A stretch of 64,000 bases of DNA. Source: Rehmannia glutinosa. Lineage: Eukaryota > Streptophyta > Magnoliopsida > Lamiales > Orobanchaceae. The stretch's first letter is position 1, and the number at the start of each line of letters is the position of its first letter. The notes beneath the pieces are model-generated. The model was not told the DNA's origin and did not search any database. It saw nothing but the letters and a program-made list of their open reading frames with translations. Shown piece by piece: positions 45,631 to 58,900 of this stretch. The stretch is from NCBI GenBank assembly GCA_016081115.2, contig CM071925.1, positions 13,372,441 to 13,436,440 on the forward strand. Direction: 5' to 3'. The position numbers and the translations under genes were made by a program.

Positions 45631-48600
45631 GATATGTCGGGAGCTCGATCTCACGTCATTGTGTTTAAAGCCAATATGGTGGATAACCCAGGGAGTGGTG
45701 GATAGATACCTGGGCTACTCATCACATTTGTGCGGACAAGGAGATGTTCTCCTCCTACACTCCGATAAATGGAAGAAAGCTTTTCATGGGAAATTCTTCG
45801 ACTTCCAACATCGTGGGGCTTGGCAAGGTTGTGCTCAGGATGACTTCCGGAAAGAAGCTTATGCTTGTAGATGTGCTGCATGTCCCGGACATCCGCAAGA
45901 ATTTTATTTCCAGTCCTTTGCTAATAAGGTCGGGTTTAGACTATTGTTTGAGTCCGACAAGTTTGTAATGACCAAGAATGGTGTGTTTCTTTGTAAGGGT
46001 TACCTTGATAAGGGCCTTTTTAAGATGTCTGTAATGTCTGTTTTCCGCCAAGAGGCGAAGAATAAAATTATTACTTCTGTTTACTTGTTGGATTGTTCTA
46101 ATTTATGGCATGATAGATTAGGACACGTAAATTTCAACACAATTAAAAGGTTAGTGAATCTAAATTAATACCTACATTTAAAATCGATTCACAAGACAAA
46201 TGCGAAATTTGTGTTGAAGCAAAGTTGGCCAAAGCATCGTTTCATTCTGTAACAAGAAGTACCAAACCACTCGAGTTAATTCATACAGATGTGTGTGATT
46301 TAAAACTTGTGCAAACTCGAAGTGGGAAAAAGTACTTCATAACGTTTATAGACGATTGCACAAGATATTGCTATGTGTATCTGTTGAAAAGCAAAGATGA
46401 AGCTTTAGTAGCTTTCAAAACTTATAAGAATGAAGTTGAAAATCAACTTAATTTGAAAATTAAGATGATTCGAAGTGATAGAGGCGGAGAGTATGTTGCT
46501 CCATTTGAAGAATTATGCTCGGAAGTGGGTTTAATTCATCAAACGACGGCTTCTTACTCACCTCAATCAAATGGAGTTGCGAACGCAATAATCGTACTCT
46601 TAAGGAGATGATGAATGCGATGTTGCTAAGTTCCGCTTACCCCAAAACTTGTGGGGGAAGCCATACTTTCCTGCAAACCGTATTGTTAATAAGATCCCAC
46701 ACAAAGGTAAAACAAAACTCCATATGAGTTATGGAAGGGGCGTAAACCATCATATAAATACCTCAAAGTGTGGGGGTGTTTGGCTAAAGTCGAAGTACCT
46801 AAGCCGAAACAAGTTAGAATCGGTCAGAAGACGATCGATTGTCTTTGTCATTGGATATGCTAACAATAGTAGTGCATATCGCTTTTTAGTGCACAAGTCG
46901 GTAATTCCCGATATAAATGAGGGTATGATCATTGTATCAAGGAATGTTGTCTTCTTTGAGAATATCTTTCCGAACAAAGAATGAAAAGAAGAAAGTTCCA
47001 AGAAATGAACATCCGAACCTATAAGGTTACCTCAAAGTGATGATGAAGAGGAACCAAGACGATAAAAGGACAAAAGTAGCTAAGTCTTTTGGTCCCGATT
47101 CTCTAACTTATATTTTAGAAAACGAACCCGTAACTATTCAAGAAGCGTTGTCTAGTCCGAAGCTCCTCTCTAGAAAGAAGCTATCAATAATGAGATAGAT
47201 TCCATCATGCAAAATCACACTTGGGAGTTGGTTGATCTCCCACCGGGTTACAAACCTTTGGGATGCAAGTGGATCCTTAAAAGGAAGTATAAAGCGAGAT
47301 GGATCTATTAACAAGTATAAAGCCCGCTTGGTAGCTAAAGGGTTTGGACAAAAGGAGGGATATGACTTTTTCGATACATATTCTCTGTTCACGAGGATTA
47401 CGTCCATTCGTGTTCTCATTGCTATTGCAACTTTGTATAACCTTAAGATACATCAAATGGACATTAAAATTGCCTTCTTGAATGGTGAGCTTGAAGAGGA
47501 AATCTATATGGAACAACCCGAGGGGTATGTTGCACCAGTCGAAGAGCGAAAAGGTGTGTAAACTTGTTAAGTCACTTTATGGACTAAAACAAGCACCTAA
47601 GCAATGGCATGGAAAGTTTGACTCAACTATGAAGTCAAACGGTTTCAAGATCAATGAATGTGACAAGTGTGTCTACATTAAAGGTACTACAAATGATTAC
47701 GTCATAGTATGCCTTTATGTAGATGATATGTTGATTATGGGAAGTAGTCATGATTTAATCATGAAGACTAAGAACATGTTAAAGAAGAACTTTGACATGA
47801 AGGATATGGGATTATCTGATGTTATTTTAGGGATTAAAATCTTTAGAACTTCAGATGGAATTGTCTTGTCACAATCCCATTATGTCTAAAGCATACTTAG
47901 AAGGTTTAATGCTTTTGATAGTTCTTCGGCTAAGACACCTGTAGATCTAAGTCTACACTTGGCCAAGAATAAGGCGAACAGTTCTCACCGGAATATGCAA
48001 GGGTAATTGGCGATCGATGTATTTAACGAATTGTACACGTCCAGACATTGCATATTCAGTGAGTAAACTAAGTAGGTTCACAAGTAACCCGAGTATGGAT
48101 CACTGGAAAGCTGTGACAAGGATACTTAGATATTTAAAGTATACCATTAACTATGGAATACTTTATACAAGATATCCAAATAAAGATATTAGAAGGATAT
48201 TGTGATGCCAATTGGATATCGCACAAAAAGACTCCAAGTCACGAGTGGATATGTTTTCACAATAGGTGGAGGAGCGGTGTCGTGGAAGTCTTCTAAGAAG
48301 ACGTGCATATCTCGATCCACTATGGAATCCGAGTTCATTGCTTTAGATAAAGTGGAGAAGAAGCGAGAATGACTTAGAAACTTCTTAGAGGATATTCCTT
48401 GTTGGAATAAGCTTCTGGTGCATTCTTTGTTATGATACATTGTGATAGTCAATCAACAACTGGAAGGGCACAAAGTAGTATGTATAATGGTAAGTCTAGA
48501 CATATCGTCGGAGACACAAGACCATTAGATAGTTGAATGGGGGTTATTTCGGTTGACTACGTAAAGTCAAAGGAAACCTTGCGGATCCACTTACAAAAGG

Positions 48601-48660
48601 CATAAATCGAGATCAATTGTATAAATTGTTAAGGGAATGGGTTTAAAATCCACAACTTAA
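45631..48660 (+). pseudogene. Copia A pol: protease-integrase-RT-RNase H, broken
   Basis: Protease/spacer trace: GLGKVVLRMTSGKKLMLVDVLHVPDIRKN near 45815-45905. Integrase: LWHDRLGHVNFNTIKRL (46107), CEICVEAK (46203), LELIHTDVCDLK, YFITFIDDCTRYCYVYLLKSKDEA, IRSDRGGEY and PQSNGVA (46270-46580), giving the HHCC finger and D,D-type core. Reverse transcriptase: YKARLVAKGF, HQMDIKIAFLNGELEEEIYMEQPEG, LVKSLYGLKQAPKQW and YVDD at 47716-47727. RNase H: GYCDANW near 48195 and a degraded HCDSQS at 48440. At least six frame changes and several stops separate these blocks, so the element cannot move by itself. Confidence 0.9.
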
Positions 48661-49201
48661 AGAATGTTCATAAGCGGTAACCCAACCTTGAGAATTGGAG
48701 ATCCCAAGACCTTGGTTCAATGGGACAACTAAGTTATGAATGTTCAAAAACACTTGAAAATCTGTTAGCTCATTCTCGAAACATCCAAGTAAATGAAAAC
48801 TATTGCTGAATGTGGTGAGGTTAAGTTTAAGACTTTTAATGATTCATATACCGAAAGGTGTAGTAAGGTCGGATACTCTTCAATAGGAGATCACCTATAT
48901 AAGTGAGAAGTAATGGTCGCTAAAGAAACACTTATGAATCTAAGATATGATCTAGAAATTTGAAATGGACACAATGTGAGAACAACAAAGTGTTAGAGTT
49001 GTTATTGTGTAAAAATCTTTGTTGTCTTGGTTTACACAAATGGGTTGAGTAGTTCAAGACATCGCGTCACTAAACAAATGCTAGTAAATCTAATAGTATT
49101 TTACTAAGGAAGGTTCAAAGCTACAAGCTACTTATCCGATGCGATAACGATTCACCGAGACTTTCAAGTGAATGCGCATTAATTTCATTCGTGTGGGAGA
49201 T

Positions 49202-50359
49202 TGTTGGAATTGTGTATGGTAAAATGGGTGTTGACCCAATTTTGACCAAATAATTAAGTGGTTTCCACTAGTGAAAAATAGAATTAAATTATTTGTAAAA
49301 ATTTGGAGTAGATGAGAATAGTATTTGGAATTTCTCAAAACCAATTTCGGGTGAATGAGAAATTAATGCTAGAAAGTTAGCCACTTAATACAAGAAAATG
49401 GTATGGAAAATGGAAAATGTGGGGAAGGAGAAATGATCCATCCCACATAGGATAAAGAGGCAAAGTTTGCACACTATATTTATCCCAAGTTGGACTTATG
49501 GGTTTGGGCCCTTGGGGGCACCCAAGTTTTTAAAGGGGTGAGGACTACATGCTTGTGGGTTTGGTTCAAAACACGCTCTGCCACGCGCCCGCCACCCGCC
49601 CACCCCACCACCAGGTCGGCTCGGCTCGGCTCCAGTCCGAGTCATGGGTCGTGGGCCGCGGGCTGGAGGCTTGGGCTTGGGCTTCAAGTCCCTATTCTTT
49701 TTGGACCAAAAACCTTTAAAAAATAAATGTTTAATTAATTTTTGGATTAATTAAACGATTTTCAACCTGGAGTGTTCGCACCCACAAGACGCGACGGACG
49801 CACGGCCGATCGTCGTCGTCGTCGTCGTCGGTCGGTTTGTTCACATCCGAAAGATGGGCTGGCGCCGCGACCGTGCATCGGGTCGTGCGTAAGTCCGCAC
49901 CTTCGTGCATCCACGCACGGGCAGCGCACGGGTCATGCATCGATGAACATATGCATCACATTCGGTGCAAAATGTGTTTTTCGAGCCAAAAGACGTGATC
50001 TTTCCATACGAGGCACCTGACACCTATATTATTCGACCCTGTTGATTGAATGGACATACGAAAATAATCGAAACTAAAAAATCGGTTATTGCATTCGTAT
50101 ATTGACTCATTTCCTCCTTCTTAGCTTGAAAGTCCGAAACACTTTTTGTTCGCTTGTGATTCCCATTTTTGGAAAATGACTAGTATTTTGAATGTTTAGG
50201 CTTAGCCGAGGCCCCGAATTAAATTCGATCTCCGCAAGATGAAATATGCCCCGTATACAAAGTGCTTACGGTTCCGGCGTTCGTCTCTAAGATACAACGA
50301 CTTTCTGATTCCGTTTAGCGACTTGCGAAACAAAACTTTTCCATACACTTTTCCTAACA
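49202..50359 (+). repeat. 3' LTR of copia A
   Basis: 1158 bp, TG..CA, directly after the purine tract. It is collinear with the 5' LTR until about 50160. The final ~200 bp (50162-50359) are present in the 5' LTR and in the copy at 1-1445 only in the opposite orientation. Confidence 0.85.
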
Positions 50360-51501
50360 GTGTAGACATTGCCACCAAGTTTAGAAAAGTTGCACTTCTT
50401 CACTTATGGCTAATCATTGATGAGACACATCACGTAGCCAAGTAACTGAAGAGATTTCTGTGGAGTTTGTTCCAAAGAGACACATCTTTTGTGAAGAGTT
50501 TTCAAATCTTTTGTGAAGAGTATTGGATTATGGTATCTATTCAAGCTTCAATGGGAATTGGCCTAAAGATGTATAAATACAAGTTAGGCCAGATCGTAAG
50601 AGTTGTTTGTAATTTAAGTGCAATATTTTTCTTGTAGAAGCATCAAAAAACTTGTTATTTGGTTGTTTCATTTGTCTATTGTATCCAGAAGTAATTTGCC
50701 ATAACTTCGGTTAGCGGGGGAGCGAGTTTATCCTAAAGGGGGCCAATAGTAAAAACCCGATCACTTACATATACATATTTATACAATGGTTGAACCAAGC
50801 ACCCTAACAGGATGAGCCGATACACAAAAAATAGGATGGGCGAATAGAAAACCAAGAAAAAACATACAATCTAGCACTAAAAATATTTTTATAAAAAAAT
50901 CTAACTATTTTTAAGAAAAGATGGGTGGGGCGGGGCCCGAGGTTGGTCTACCCCTAGACCGCGGTGTGTATATAAAATACGTCATTAAATCCTTAATCAA
51001 TTAAACTTAGATTGTATCTTGCATATTCACGAAAATCATTTACAATGTAATAAGAAAATTGCAATTTGATTTTCAATGTAAACTAGCAAATAATAATTAA
51101 GAAATTCATTTATTCTTCCATTTGATGAATATAAAAAGAGGAAAAATTATTTTTAATATAATAATAAAGTTTCTAATTTAACTTACTAAAATTCATGAGC
51201 CATGTAACTCATAATAAATTTTACAAACAAATTGTGGGGGCAAATATAATACATATATACTTGTAGGTACTAAAGGGTAAAAACAAAAAGTTTGGGGAGG
51301 GCCGGGGCCCCTAAGCCCAAAGGTGGCTCCGCCGAATCTCAATCGGTTAGCAAGTAGTGGGAGCAAATAACACTTTAAGGAAAGTGTTTAACACACTTTA
51401 GACTTGTTTTATTCCCTTAAAGTTGTATTACAAAAAAATCTTTTGTTTTTCTCCAATTTCTATTTTGTGTTTGGTTCATACCCGGTCATATAGTTTCTAC
51501 A
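50360..51501 (+). repeat. 3' LTR of copia B, right fragment with insertion
   Basis: It continues the B LTR after the copia A insertion ('agacattgccac', TATAAATAC near 50573) and ends TAGTTTCTACA. A 627-bp insertion (50716-51342) splits it. Confidence 0.8.
50716..51342. mobile_element. Mutator-like miniature element in copia B LTR
   Basis: Absent from the 5' LTR of B. Flanked by a perfect 9-bp repeat TCGGTTAGC (50707-50715, 51343-51351). The left end GGGGGAGCGAGTTTATCC and the right end, read in reverse (GGCGGAGCCACCTTTGGGC), are imperfect inverted repeats. The right side carries 9 extra bases outside the repeat. No ORF. Confidence 0.7.
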
Positions 51502-51506
51502 TTTTC

Positions 51507-52840
51507 CTCAAAGGTCCAAAAGGAAACAGAAAGGGTCCATTGTGAGGAAATTGAGAGAGTATGTGATTTAATTAATGTGAGATGAACAACTCATGTGGTT
51601 GATAACTGTAAAAAGCTTAAATCTTGATGTTATACATAAATAAATGGGTATTTGAAGTTAAAGATTATGAATATAATTGAGTTTATGCTCTTTGGAAGTT
51701 TTGTTTAATCATATGTTGCTGTTATCAGCGATATAAGTGGAAAGTGATTCAGAATTTTACAATATTCAGTCACCTATCAAAATAAGTAAGGTATAAATCT
51801 GTTGTGGAGCTTCAGCAGATACCAATTCTTAGACATTTAGATTTAAAAAAATAAAAAATATAAGGCAGACTCAATCCTTAGGGGCATTATTTTGGTTCAT
51901 GAATCTCTTCAAAGAAAACTAAACGGATAAAAAAGATGTAACAAACATTCCTAGCTTAATATTCTACTAAAAATTTCAAATTAGAAAAGATGCATAATTT
52001 AGAAGTAGCTAGAAGTGAAATTCAATATTAATATATATAAATTGGACCTCAAACCCACTTTATTACAGCAAATATTTTGAAAGTCTTTAATCTTAGTTTC
52101 AGGAAGTGTATTCTACGTATAAGTTTTTGATAATGTCGATCTCCATTGAAGCTTTGGCAATAAATGGTGCAGATTACAAGAAATGTAGTCTAAAGTTTGC
52201 TTTTCCGACTATTTGCTAAATTAGAACAACCAGGATTAAAATCTTATTATTATGATTCCCAGGATGAACATTCTCTCGCCTAGGTCTCATCTTCATGACC
52301 ATCATGCTCATTAGAACAACGTTTTTTAACAAAGATAGGAACATTTTATTGCGAATATGTGAAGCGGTTTCACTATTAGTCGGTTGAAAACCATTTTGTA
52401 TATTGGTAACTCGATACCAAAATTATTTGATATACAAATGTAAATATGTAAATGTAAGAGAGAAAAAGAATAAATTTGAGGCTACAATATTTGACATGCT
52501 ATATTTAAATCTCAAATATACAAATTTCTGTGGTATTGCACTTTCTCACTCGAATAATCTTAATCATATTCTCTCTTTTATTGACATAGCTCACATATTG
52601 TTTTACACTATGATATTCACTTGATAAAGCTTTGTTTGGCTTTGTTTTTTTTTATCCCTTTTGGGATGCTCTCTTTGATCCCACTTGGGATAATCTCAAA
52701 TGAGATAACAGAAGCTCATTTAATTAATACAAATATGATAGCTGATAATCACATTTTATTAACCACCACATTTAATCAACCCACATCATGTTTAATGTTT
52801 TGTTTGACTTGCATTCTCCGATTTGGTGTGGTGTACCATC
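51507..52840. other. Intergenic spacer
   Basis: No gene recognised. Short open frames at 52403-52848 are AT-rich and lack motifs. Confidence 0.5.
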
Positions 52841-52843
52841 TTG

Positions 52844-54203
52844 GGTAATTTGAAAAAGATGCCACAATTTTTTGCGAAATTAGAGTGAATTGGGAGGTTT
52901 TTTGAGATATTATGTGTTGATGCGCCCTTGATTCTTCAACTGAATTTACAAAAATAATTACCAAGAATGGCGCCATCCCCGTAGAACTGCCTCGACATCT
53001 TTCTTTTTTTTTTAATTCGACATAGTAGCGCGCCGTCATCAAACTTTTTTTAATTCGACGCGCCTACTACCTCTTTTTTTTTTTTTTATTTTTGAAAATT
53101 AATTTTAAATAATAAATAAATACAATACACAATTTTTAGATAACAAGAACGTGAAATATTCTTTGGATGAAAATGTGATTGTATAATAAAGTCAACAACA
53201 CATAATTAAAAAATAATAAGGAAATTACACATTAAAATTGAGTTTATGATCCCAACATACACTCGGCTACCTAGCATTTTTGGCGAACAAAGTGTGTAGG
53301 CGCCAATTATTTTATGGATATTCAAAATTATTTTTACAAATTATAAAATACATACATACAATATTTTCGATGACGTTTTTGAAAATTTGGAGAAGAAAGT
53401 TGTAGAGAATTTTAAAATATTACATATCTTGTTAGACTATTCTAGATTCTAGTGAATGAAATATTATTATTAATCAAATAAATCATAGTCATTGGTTAGA
53501 GAGTTGTCATTGTATAAATAAGTTTTAATAATTTTGTAGTAAACCAAAATTGAAAAAGGAGGTTTGCAAATTTCCCAATTATACCCTTTATACCGTGCGA
53601 ACAACCTGAACTTCTCCAACTCAAGCAACTTGTCGGTTCACCCTCTACACTTGCCATCACGACATAATGCTAAACAAAGAAGTTCTTCTTCATGCCAAAC
53701 AATTTCCCATATTTCACATTCTAGTTATCCGAAAATTGTGTATCTATTTAATATTTAAAAGAAAATGTCTTATATTTTATGAGCATGGGTTTGGATCAAA
53801 ATTTTATTTAAATATAGGATCCGTCTCATGGATATTTAAATTTTCGAAATATAGGAGCATGGATATCCATGAGACCATCTCACATAAGTTGTTTTTTATT
53901 TAAATTTAATTTTTCGAAAAAAAGAGGTTCATTCAAGAATATTTCACATTCTAGTTATCTAATAATTGTGTATTGTATTTATTTAATATTTAAAATTAAT
54001 TTTGAAATTAAAAAAAAAAAGAAAAAAGAGGCAGTAGTCAGAATTAAAAAAAAAAAAAAGAAAGATGTCGGTGGCGCGCCTTGAAAATGGCGCCTCAGAG
54101 AAAGGCGTCAATACGGGCGTCTACACATAATATCTCAAAACCCTTTCAATTCACCCTAATTTCGCAAAAATTGTGGCATTTGCCACATTCTGTCAAGTTA
54201 CCC
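52844..54203. mobile_element. Long terminal-inverted-repeat element (1.36 kb)
   Basis: The left end reads GGGTAATTTGAAAAAGATGCC followed by 'acaattttttgcgaaattagagtgaattg' and 'ttttgagatattatgtg'. The right end carries the same text in reverse (GGGTAACTTGACAGAATGTG, 'ccacaatttttgcgaaattag', 'attatgtgta'), arms of about 90-100 bp. 'GGCGCC' motifs follow inside each arm. Flanks CCATCTT / CCATTTTCT give at best an imperfect 9-bp duplication. Probably Mutator-like. No ORF. Confidence 0.65.
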
Positions 54204-55914
54204 CATTTTCTCCTCATTAACTTGGACCATGCCGCATCAATTAATTTGGGCTGCTGGGGATTGAATTTCAAATTACCGTTTAACATTAATATTGTAAGTA
54301 AATGCTGACCACTCACGGAATGCATCATTTTTTTAATGGATAAATCACTAATTTTTCCTCAAAAAAAAAAAAAAATTGGATAAATCACTAATTATATCCA
54401 CTTAGTCCATAAAATTGTTACATGGTTTTGATATACAAAACACGCGGCATTTGTCTATTTAATCTGATATATTTTATATGTTATATACCTTTTGATATAT
54501 TATATGTATTTTAATTATTTTAAATTCTCTGAAAGCATATTTTTTGATAGTTGTTTATCCTACTTCATGACAAGTAGATTATTTCAATTAAAAGTTTATG
54601 GCCACAAACAAATTTATTTTGCTAATGCCGATACACAATTGATATTTCATTTATGATCTTCAAATTATAGTTTTACTTATTGCTTTTTTTTCTTTTCTCT
54701 TGCTCATTTGCTTCTTTTGATTTTCTCTAATGTTGATAGGTTGACGATTTTTCTCAATATCTAACCAGCACACGTTTATGACAAAGTAAGATCTCCAATA
54801 GGGTTCCTAGCAATATGAAATGTATAAATATTTTTGTAATAGATTGACTTATATTCTTGTAAACATACCTTTTTTAATGTCAATTTCAATTGGTATTCCT
54901 ATTTCTGGTTTATTTTTAAATTTTAATTCGAAAAAAATGTACATTAACTTCTTGATTGAAAAGAATGCACCAATAGTACTCTCAAATTGAATGATGATGG
55001 TTCACTTTCATGTAAAACAATATGGATTTTCATGTAAAGAGATGGATCACGTCTGTGACGCACTGCGATCTTACTACCCGTCGAAATATTCTCATTATTG
55101 TTCTCTAGCAATAAACCATCCCTTTTAGTGTTTTCAAAAATAAAAGAACAAAAATGATTCTTAGCTTTTACCTAGAAAATTACTTTTTAGTGTTTGTAAA
55201 TTCCTACTTTTGTTTTTTGCTTCTATTTTATTTAATGGAAAGCTAAAAGTGCTTCTGATTTGAAAAAAAAATATATGATGTTTATTTTTTGACATTTTTA
55301 TCTTCAAATTTTTATCATAATCCAAAATTGTCATCTCTCTTCCTAAACAACCCATACCATTCACGTATTTATTCTTTGTATTTTCTATCCAAAAGCTATA
55401 TCGGAAATTGCTTTTTCCAAACACTTCAACTTTTTTTTTCCAGCTTTTAAATTTCTATTTGCAAACACTTACCAATATTTGATTATGGACTACTTTAGCT
55501 TCTACTATAATAAATCACTTTTTATAACTTGCAAACATTCAGTGTGGTTGCAGTACAACAGAAAATTTGACAATAAGGTTAGTGTGGCTTTATGATGAAA
55601 TGAACCTGAAAAAGGCTGAAAGCGCTACACGTTTGTCTTAAATCTTAATAATGTATGAGTGACTACGAGACAGAATAAATTACTAACGCCATAACTCCAT
55701 CTATCCAGACTTAAAACACAATACAAACTGAAACCCTAGCATCAACATAATCCACCACGAACTACAGACAAATATTAAATGTTAAGACAGTTAACATCCG
55801 TACACAACTCGACATCAGGTACCTAAATCAACATCAACCCTAAAGAAACAGCAGGAAAAGTCTAAAGTAAATAGAAGACATGATAAAGCTGCACAACCCA
55901 ATGCAGCTTATTAT
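54204..55914. other. Intergenic region 3' of the PDS5-type gene
   Basis: No gene seen. Contains poly-A runs (54361-54375) and AT-rich text. The last few hundred bases probably include the 3' UTR of the minus-strand gene. Confidence 0.5.
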
Positions 55915-58900
55915 TCATCTCCTTCGCTTCTTTCCACTCTTAGACCCACTTTCTCGTGACTTTGCAGTATCTGTGGGTTTCCCCTTGGCCGTTTCTGATG
56001 ATTTTATCAAGTCCGCCAGTTTTTCCTTCTTCCGATCAGATTCTTTCACTTTTGATGAACTAGTTTTTGTCATTCTGGAACCACCAGCACTGAGGGTTTT
56101 GCCACTTTGCGGGTTTTGCCACTTTGTGGGGTTTTACCTTTAGACTGGGCACTTTTTTGGCTGTCTTGTTTTGAGTGGCTTGGAGTTTTTGCAGCATCAT
56201 CTTTTGATCTACCAGATGCTTTCGCAGAATCACCTTGACTTTTGCCCCCAAGTTTCTGAGAATTATCTCTAGACTTAGTGGCATCATCTACAGATTTTTA
56301 CTGGGCTTTGAGTTGTTATCTTTGGCCTCTGACTCTGGCTTGCCATCATCCTTCAATTTGCCACCAGATTTTGTTGCACTATCTTTCAGTTTACTGGAGG
56401 GATGAGACGAACTATTGGTCATTCTTAATTCACCCTCATCTCTGTAAAATGATGTAAACAGGGATCGATCATAATAAAACAAACCTTTTTGGTGCACTGT
56501 CCATCTTTTGACGCTTGCTTGATGTTTCAGACTTCGCATTCCCTTTCTTCTTCCTTTGCCTGGCCAAAGAAAAGCATATTATTACTTTATTAGCAAAACC
56601 AATAACAAAAGTTGTCTGCCTTGTTATTCTCTTCAACAATAAGTGGAGAGGAAAAAGTGACAAATCAAAATCACTACCCTGTAATACATATTACAACACA
56701 ATGTATAAGACGTCAAGGACTTGCAGAAGCCTCAACATTTTCATCCTAACACCGTTCTTTATTATTTAAATCCATTGTCTGCAACTGTCGCCTGTGAAGC
56801 GAGGAACAAACAAATCTATAGACTGGAGGAGCTAACCTGTTATATTGGCAAGAATAAGCTTACTTCTTAACTACAAGTGCATATGATCCCACAGGTACTT
56901 CTACACTGATCTACACGCAAATCTCAATCTTACCCTCAGTGTCTCAAAATACCAATACATATAACATAGCCAGCCAGTTCAAGGGTTACCATCATCAAAG
57001 GCTATAAATTCAGGCTGATGACTGATGTGACCTTAAGTAAAAGTATAAAAATTCTTCTTGGCTCAAGGAAAATGAAGTAGAAGAGAGTAGTAAACAACGA
57101 GGATAGAAAACTTACACTTCAGAGGAGGTACCATGACTTGAATGTTCAACATCATCATCCTATTCACAGAAATTGTGAGCGACACCACACAGAAAATGAA
57201 CAAGATACCCTGATAAGAATCAGCAAGTTACTTACCCCATCTGAAACCAAGTCATCTCCAACAAATTCCCACCGTTCTTTTTTGAGATTTAGTACTTCTA
57301 CTTCCCCATCAGTATACTCGACCTATTTAAGATAGATGCAATCATTCAAACAAGGGGTTTAAAAAGCAAAACGAATAGCACTAACAAAACGGAGGATCTA
57401 ACTTTTGCACTGACCTTATGCTTCTTGTGGGCAGAATTAAAAGATGAAATTACACCCTCATAAAACCTGGCAATAACATCAACACGAAGCAGCACACAGT
57501 CTCATTTCGTTATCACCTTTCTGGACAAATATGGAATGTAAAAGAATCACTTACATCCTATCTTTCGGCCACCACACTTTAACTTTTGAACCAACCAAAT
57601 TCTTGCCATACTCTATAGTATCAGATGCCTGGCATAAACACAATAAATTAAACAGAAATTAATTGAATAGTATAACATTATGTGGCAAGGAAGTAACTTC
57701 TCTAGATGCAAATGCAGCTTCTCATGTGTCCCAAGAGTTTGTTTTAAAATGAAATGATCCCTTAGCCAACTGTGTGTGTGTGAGAGAGGGGGGGGGGGAA
57801 GAAGTAAAAGAAGAAAAGAAAGAAAAAAGAAAAAAGGACTAATTGATGGTTAACTAAACATGGATCAGCCCAGAGTGTAAGGGATGGTTAACTAAACAAC
57901 CATTAGTAACAAAAAACACAATAATTGAGAAGGGACAGTGACATACACCACTACTTATGTTGCCCTTAAAAGTATGGAAGGCACAGCAAACCAAATGTCT
58001 CAATTTTTAAAATCTCTCAAAAATATGTTCTACCGGAATATACCTCAAACATTTTGATTAGTTATAGAAAGTCCAAATCAATTGTAACAAGAGGCATCAT
58101 AGCGAATGACTAACAAGGGGCATTTGAGTTTTAGTTTCAGCTCTAAATTACAGAAAGCAACAATTAGTCATATGATCTCACATGTGAGATTAATATTTTT
58201 TGAATTTCCACATGCTGTATTCATATTAATAAGTTGACACCAAACAGTTCATTTTTTCAAATACCATCATATCCTATCTTCCAAATTAAACTTTTCCAAC
58301 TATTTCAAAACAGCCTGAAATGGAATTTTAACACAAAAGACAAATCATTCCAGATTTTGTGACTACTAACTACCACAACAAGCTAGGTACAAAGACAGGA
58401 CAGAGTAAGTGATCAATAAAAAAGCAGAGGAAAGGAGAAAGGTTAAAGAAACAGATGATCAAATGTTCTGACAACTTGCCAATATTCCTTGTTAACATTC
58501 ATGAAAATACTACTTCCATCCTAACTCGGTGAACCATTGGCAGCATTAACCAAGTGCAAGTTAAAAGTTACCATTATGTGTTCTGTTATCTGTCATTAGA
58601 TATTATAATCAGGGATGCTGGGAAAGAGAACCCCAAACTTCAGTTGCACATGAAAGTCGATAGTAAAAGATAATAATTCAAAGTGCATACTTTCTCTGTC
58701 CCTGGGGTACACTTTCTTTTGGTACTCATTCTAGGGGTTTCTTCTTGTATGCCATCATCTTTCATCGACTTTAAAGGTGACCTTGGTGAAGTCACTGTGT
58801 CCTACAAAATAAAACACAAAAAGAACATATAAGATGAACGAAAGAATACAACCATCAGGAAAAGTAACTGAGTCTAAATGAACATTTCTAGAGGAAAATT

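Larger units (their letters stand above)
42198..50359 (+). mobile_element. Complete copia family A element inserted in copia B 3' LTR
   Basis: It is 8162 bp, from TGTTGGAATT (42198) to CCTAACA (50359), flanked by 5-bp near-identical target copies GTGCA (42193-42197) and GTGTA (50360-50364). It has two LTRs, a gag-pol gene and a polypurine tract GTGTGGGAGA (49191-49200). It is of the same family as the minus-strand copy at 1-1445. It is dead because gag carries a 1.5-kb insertion and pol is shifted many times. Confidence 0.9.

Noticed and set aside
52403..53042. Open frames right of copia B
   Set aside because: AT-rich or crossing the arm of the inverted-repeat element; no motifs.
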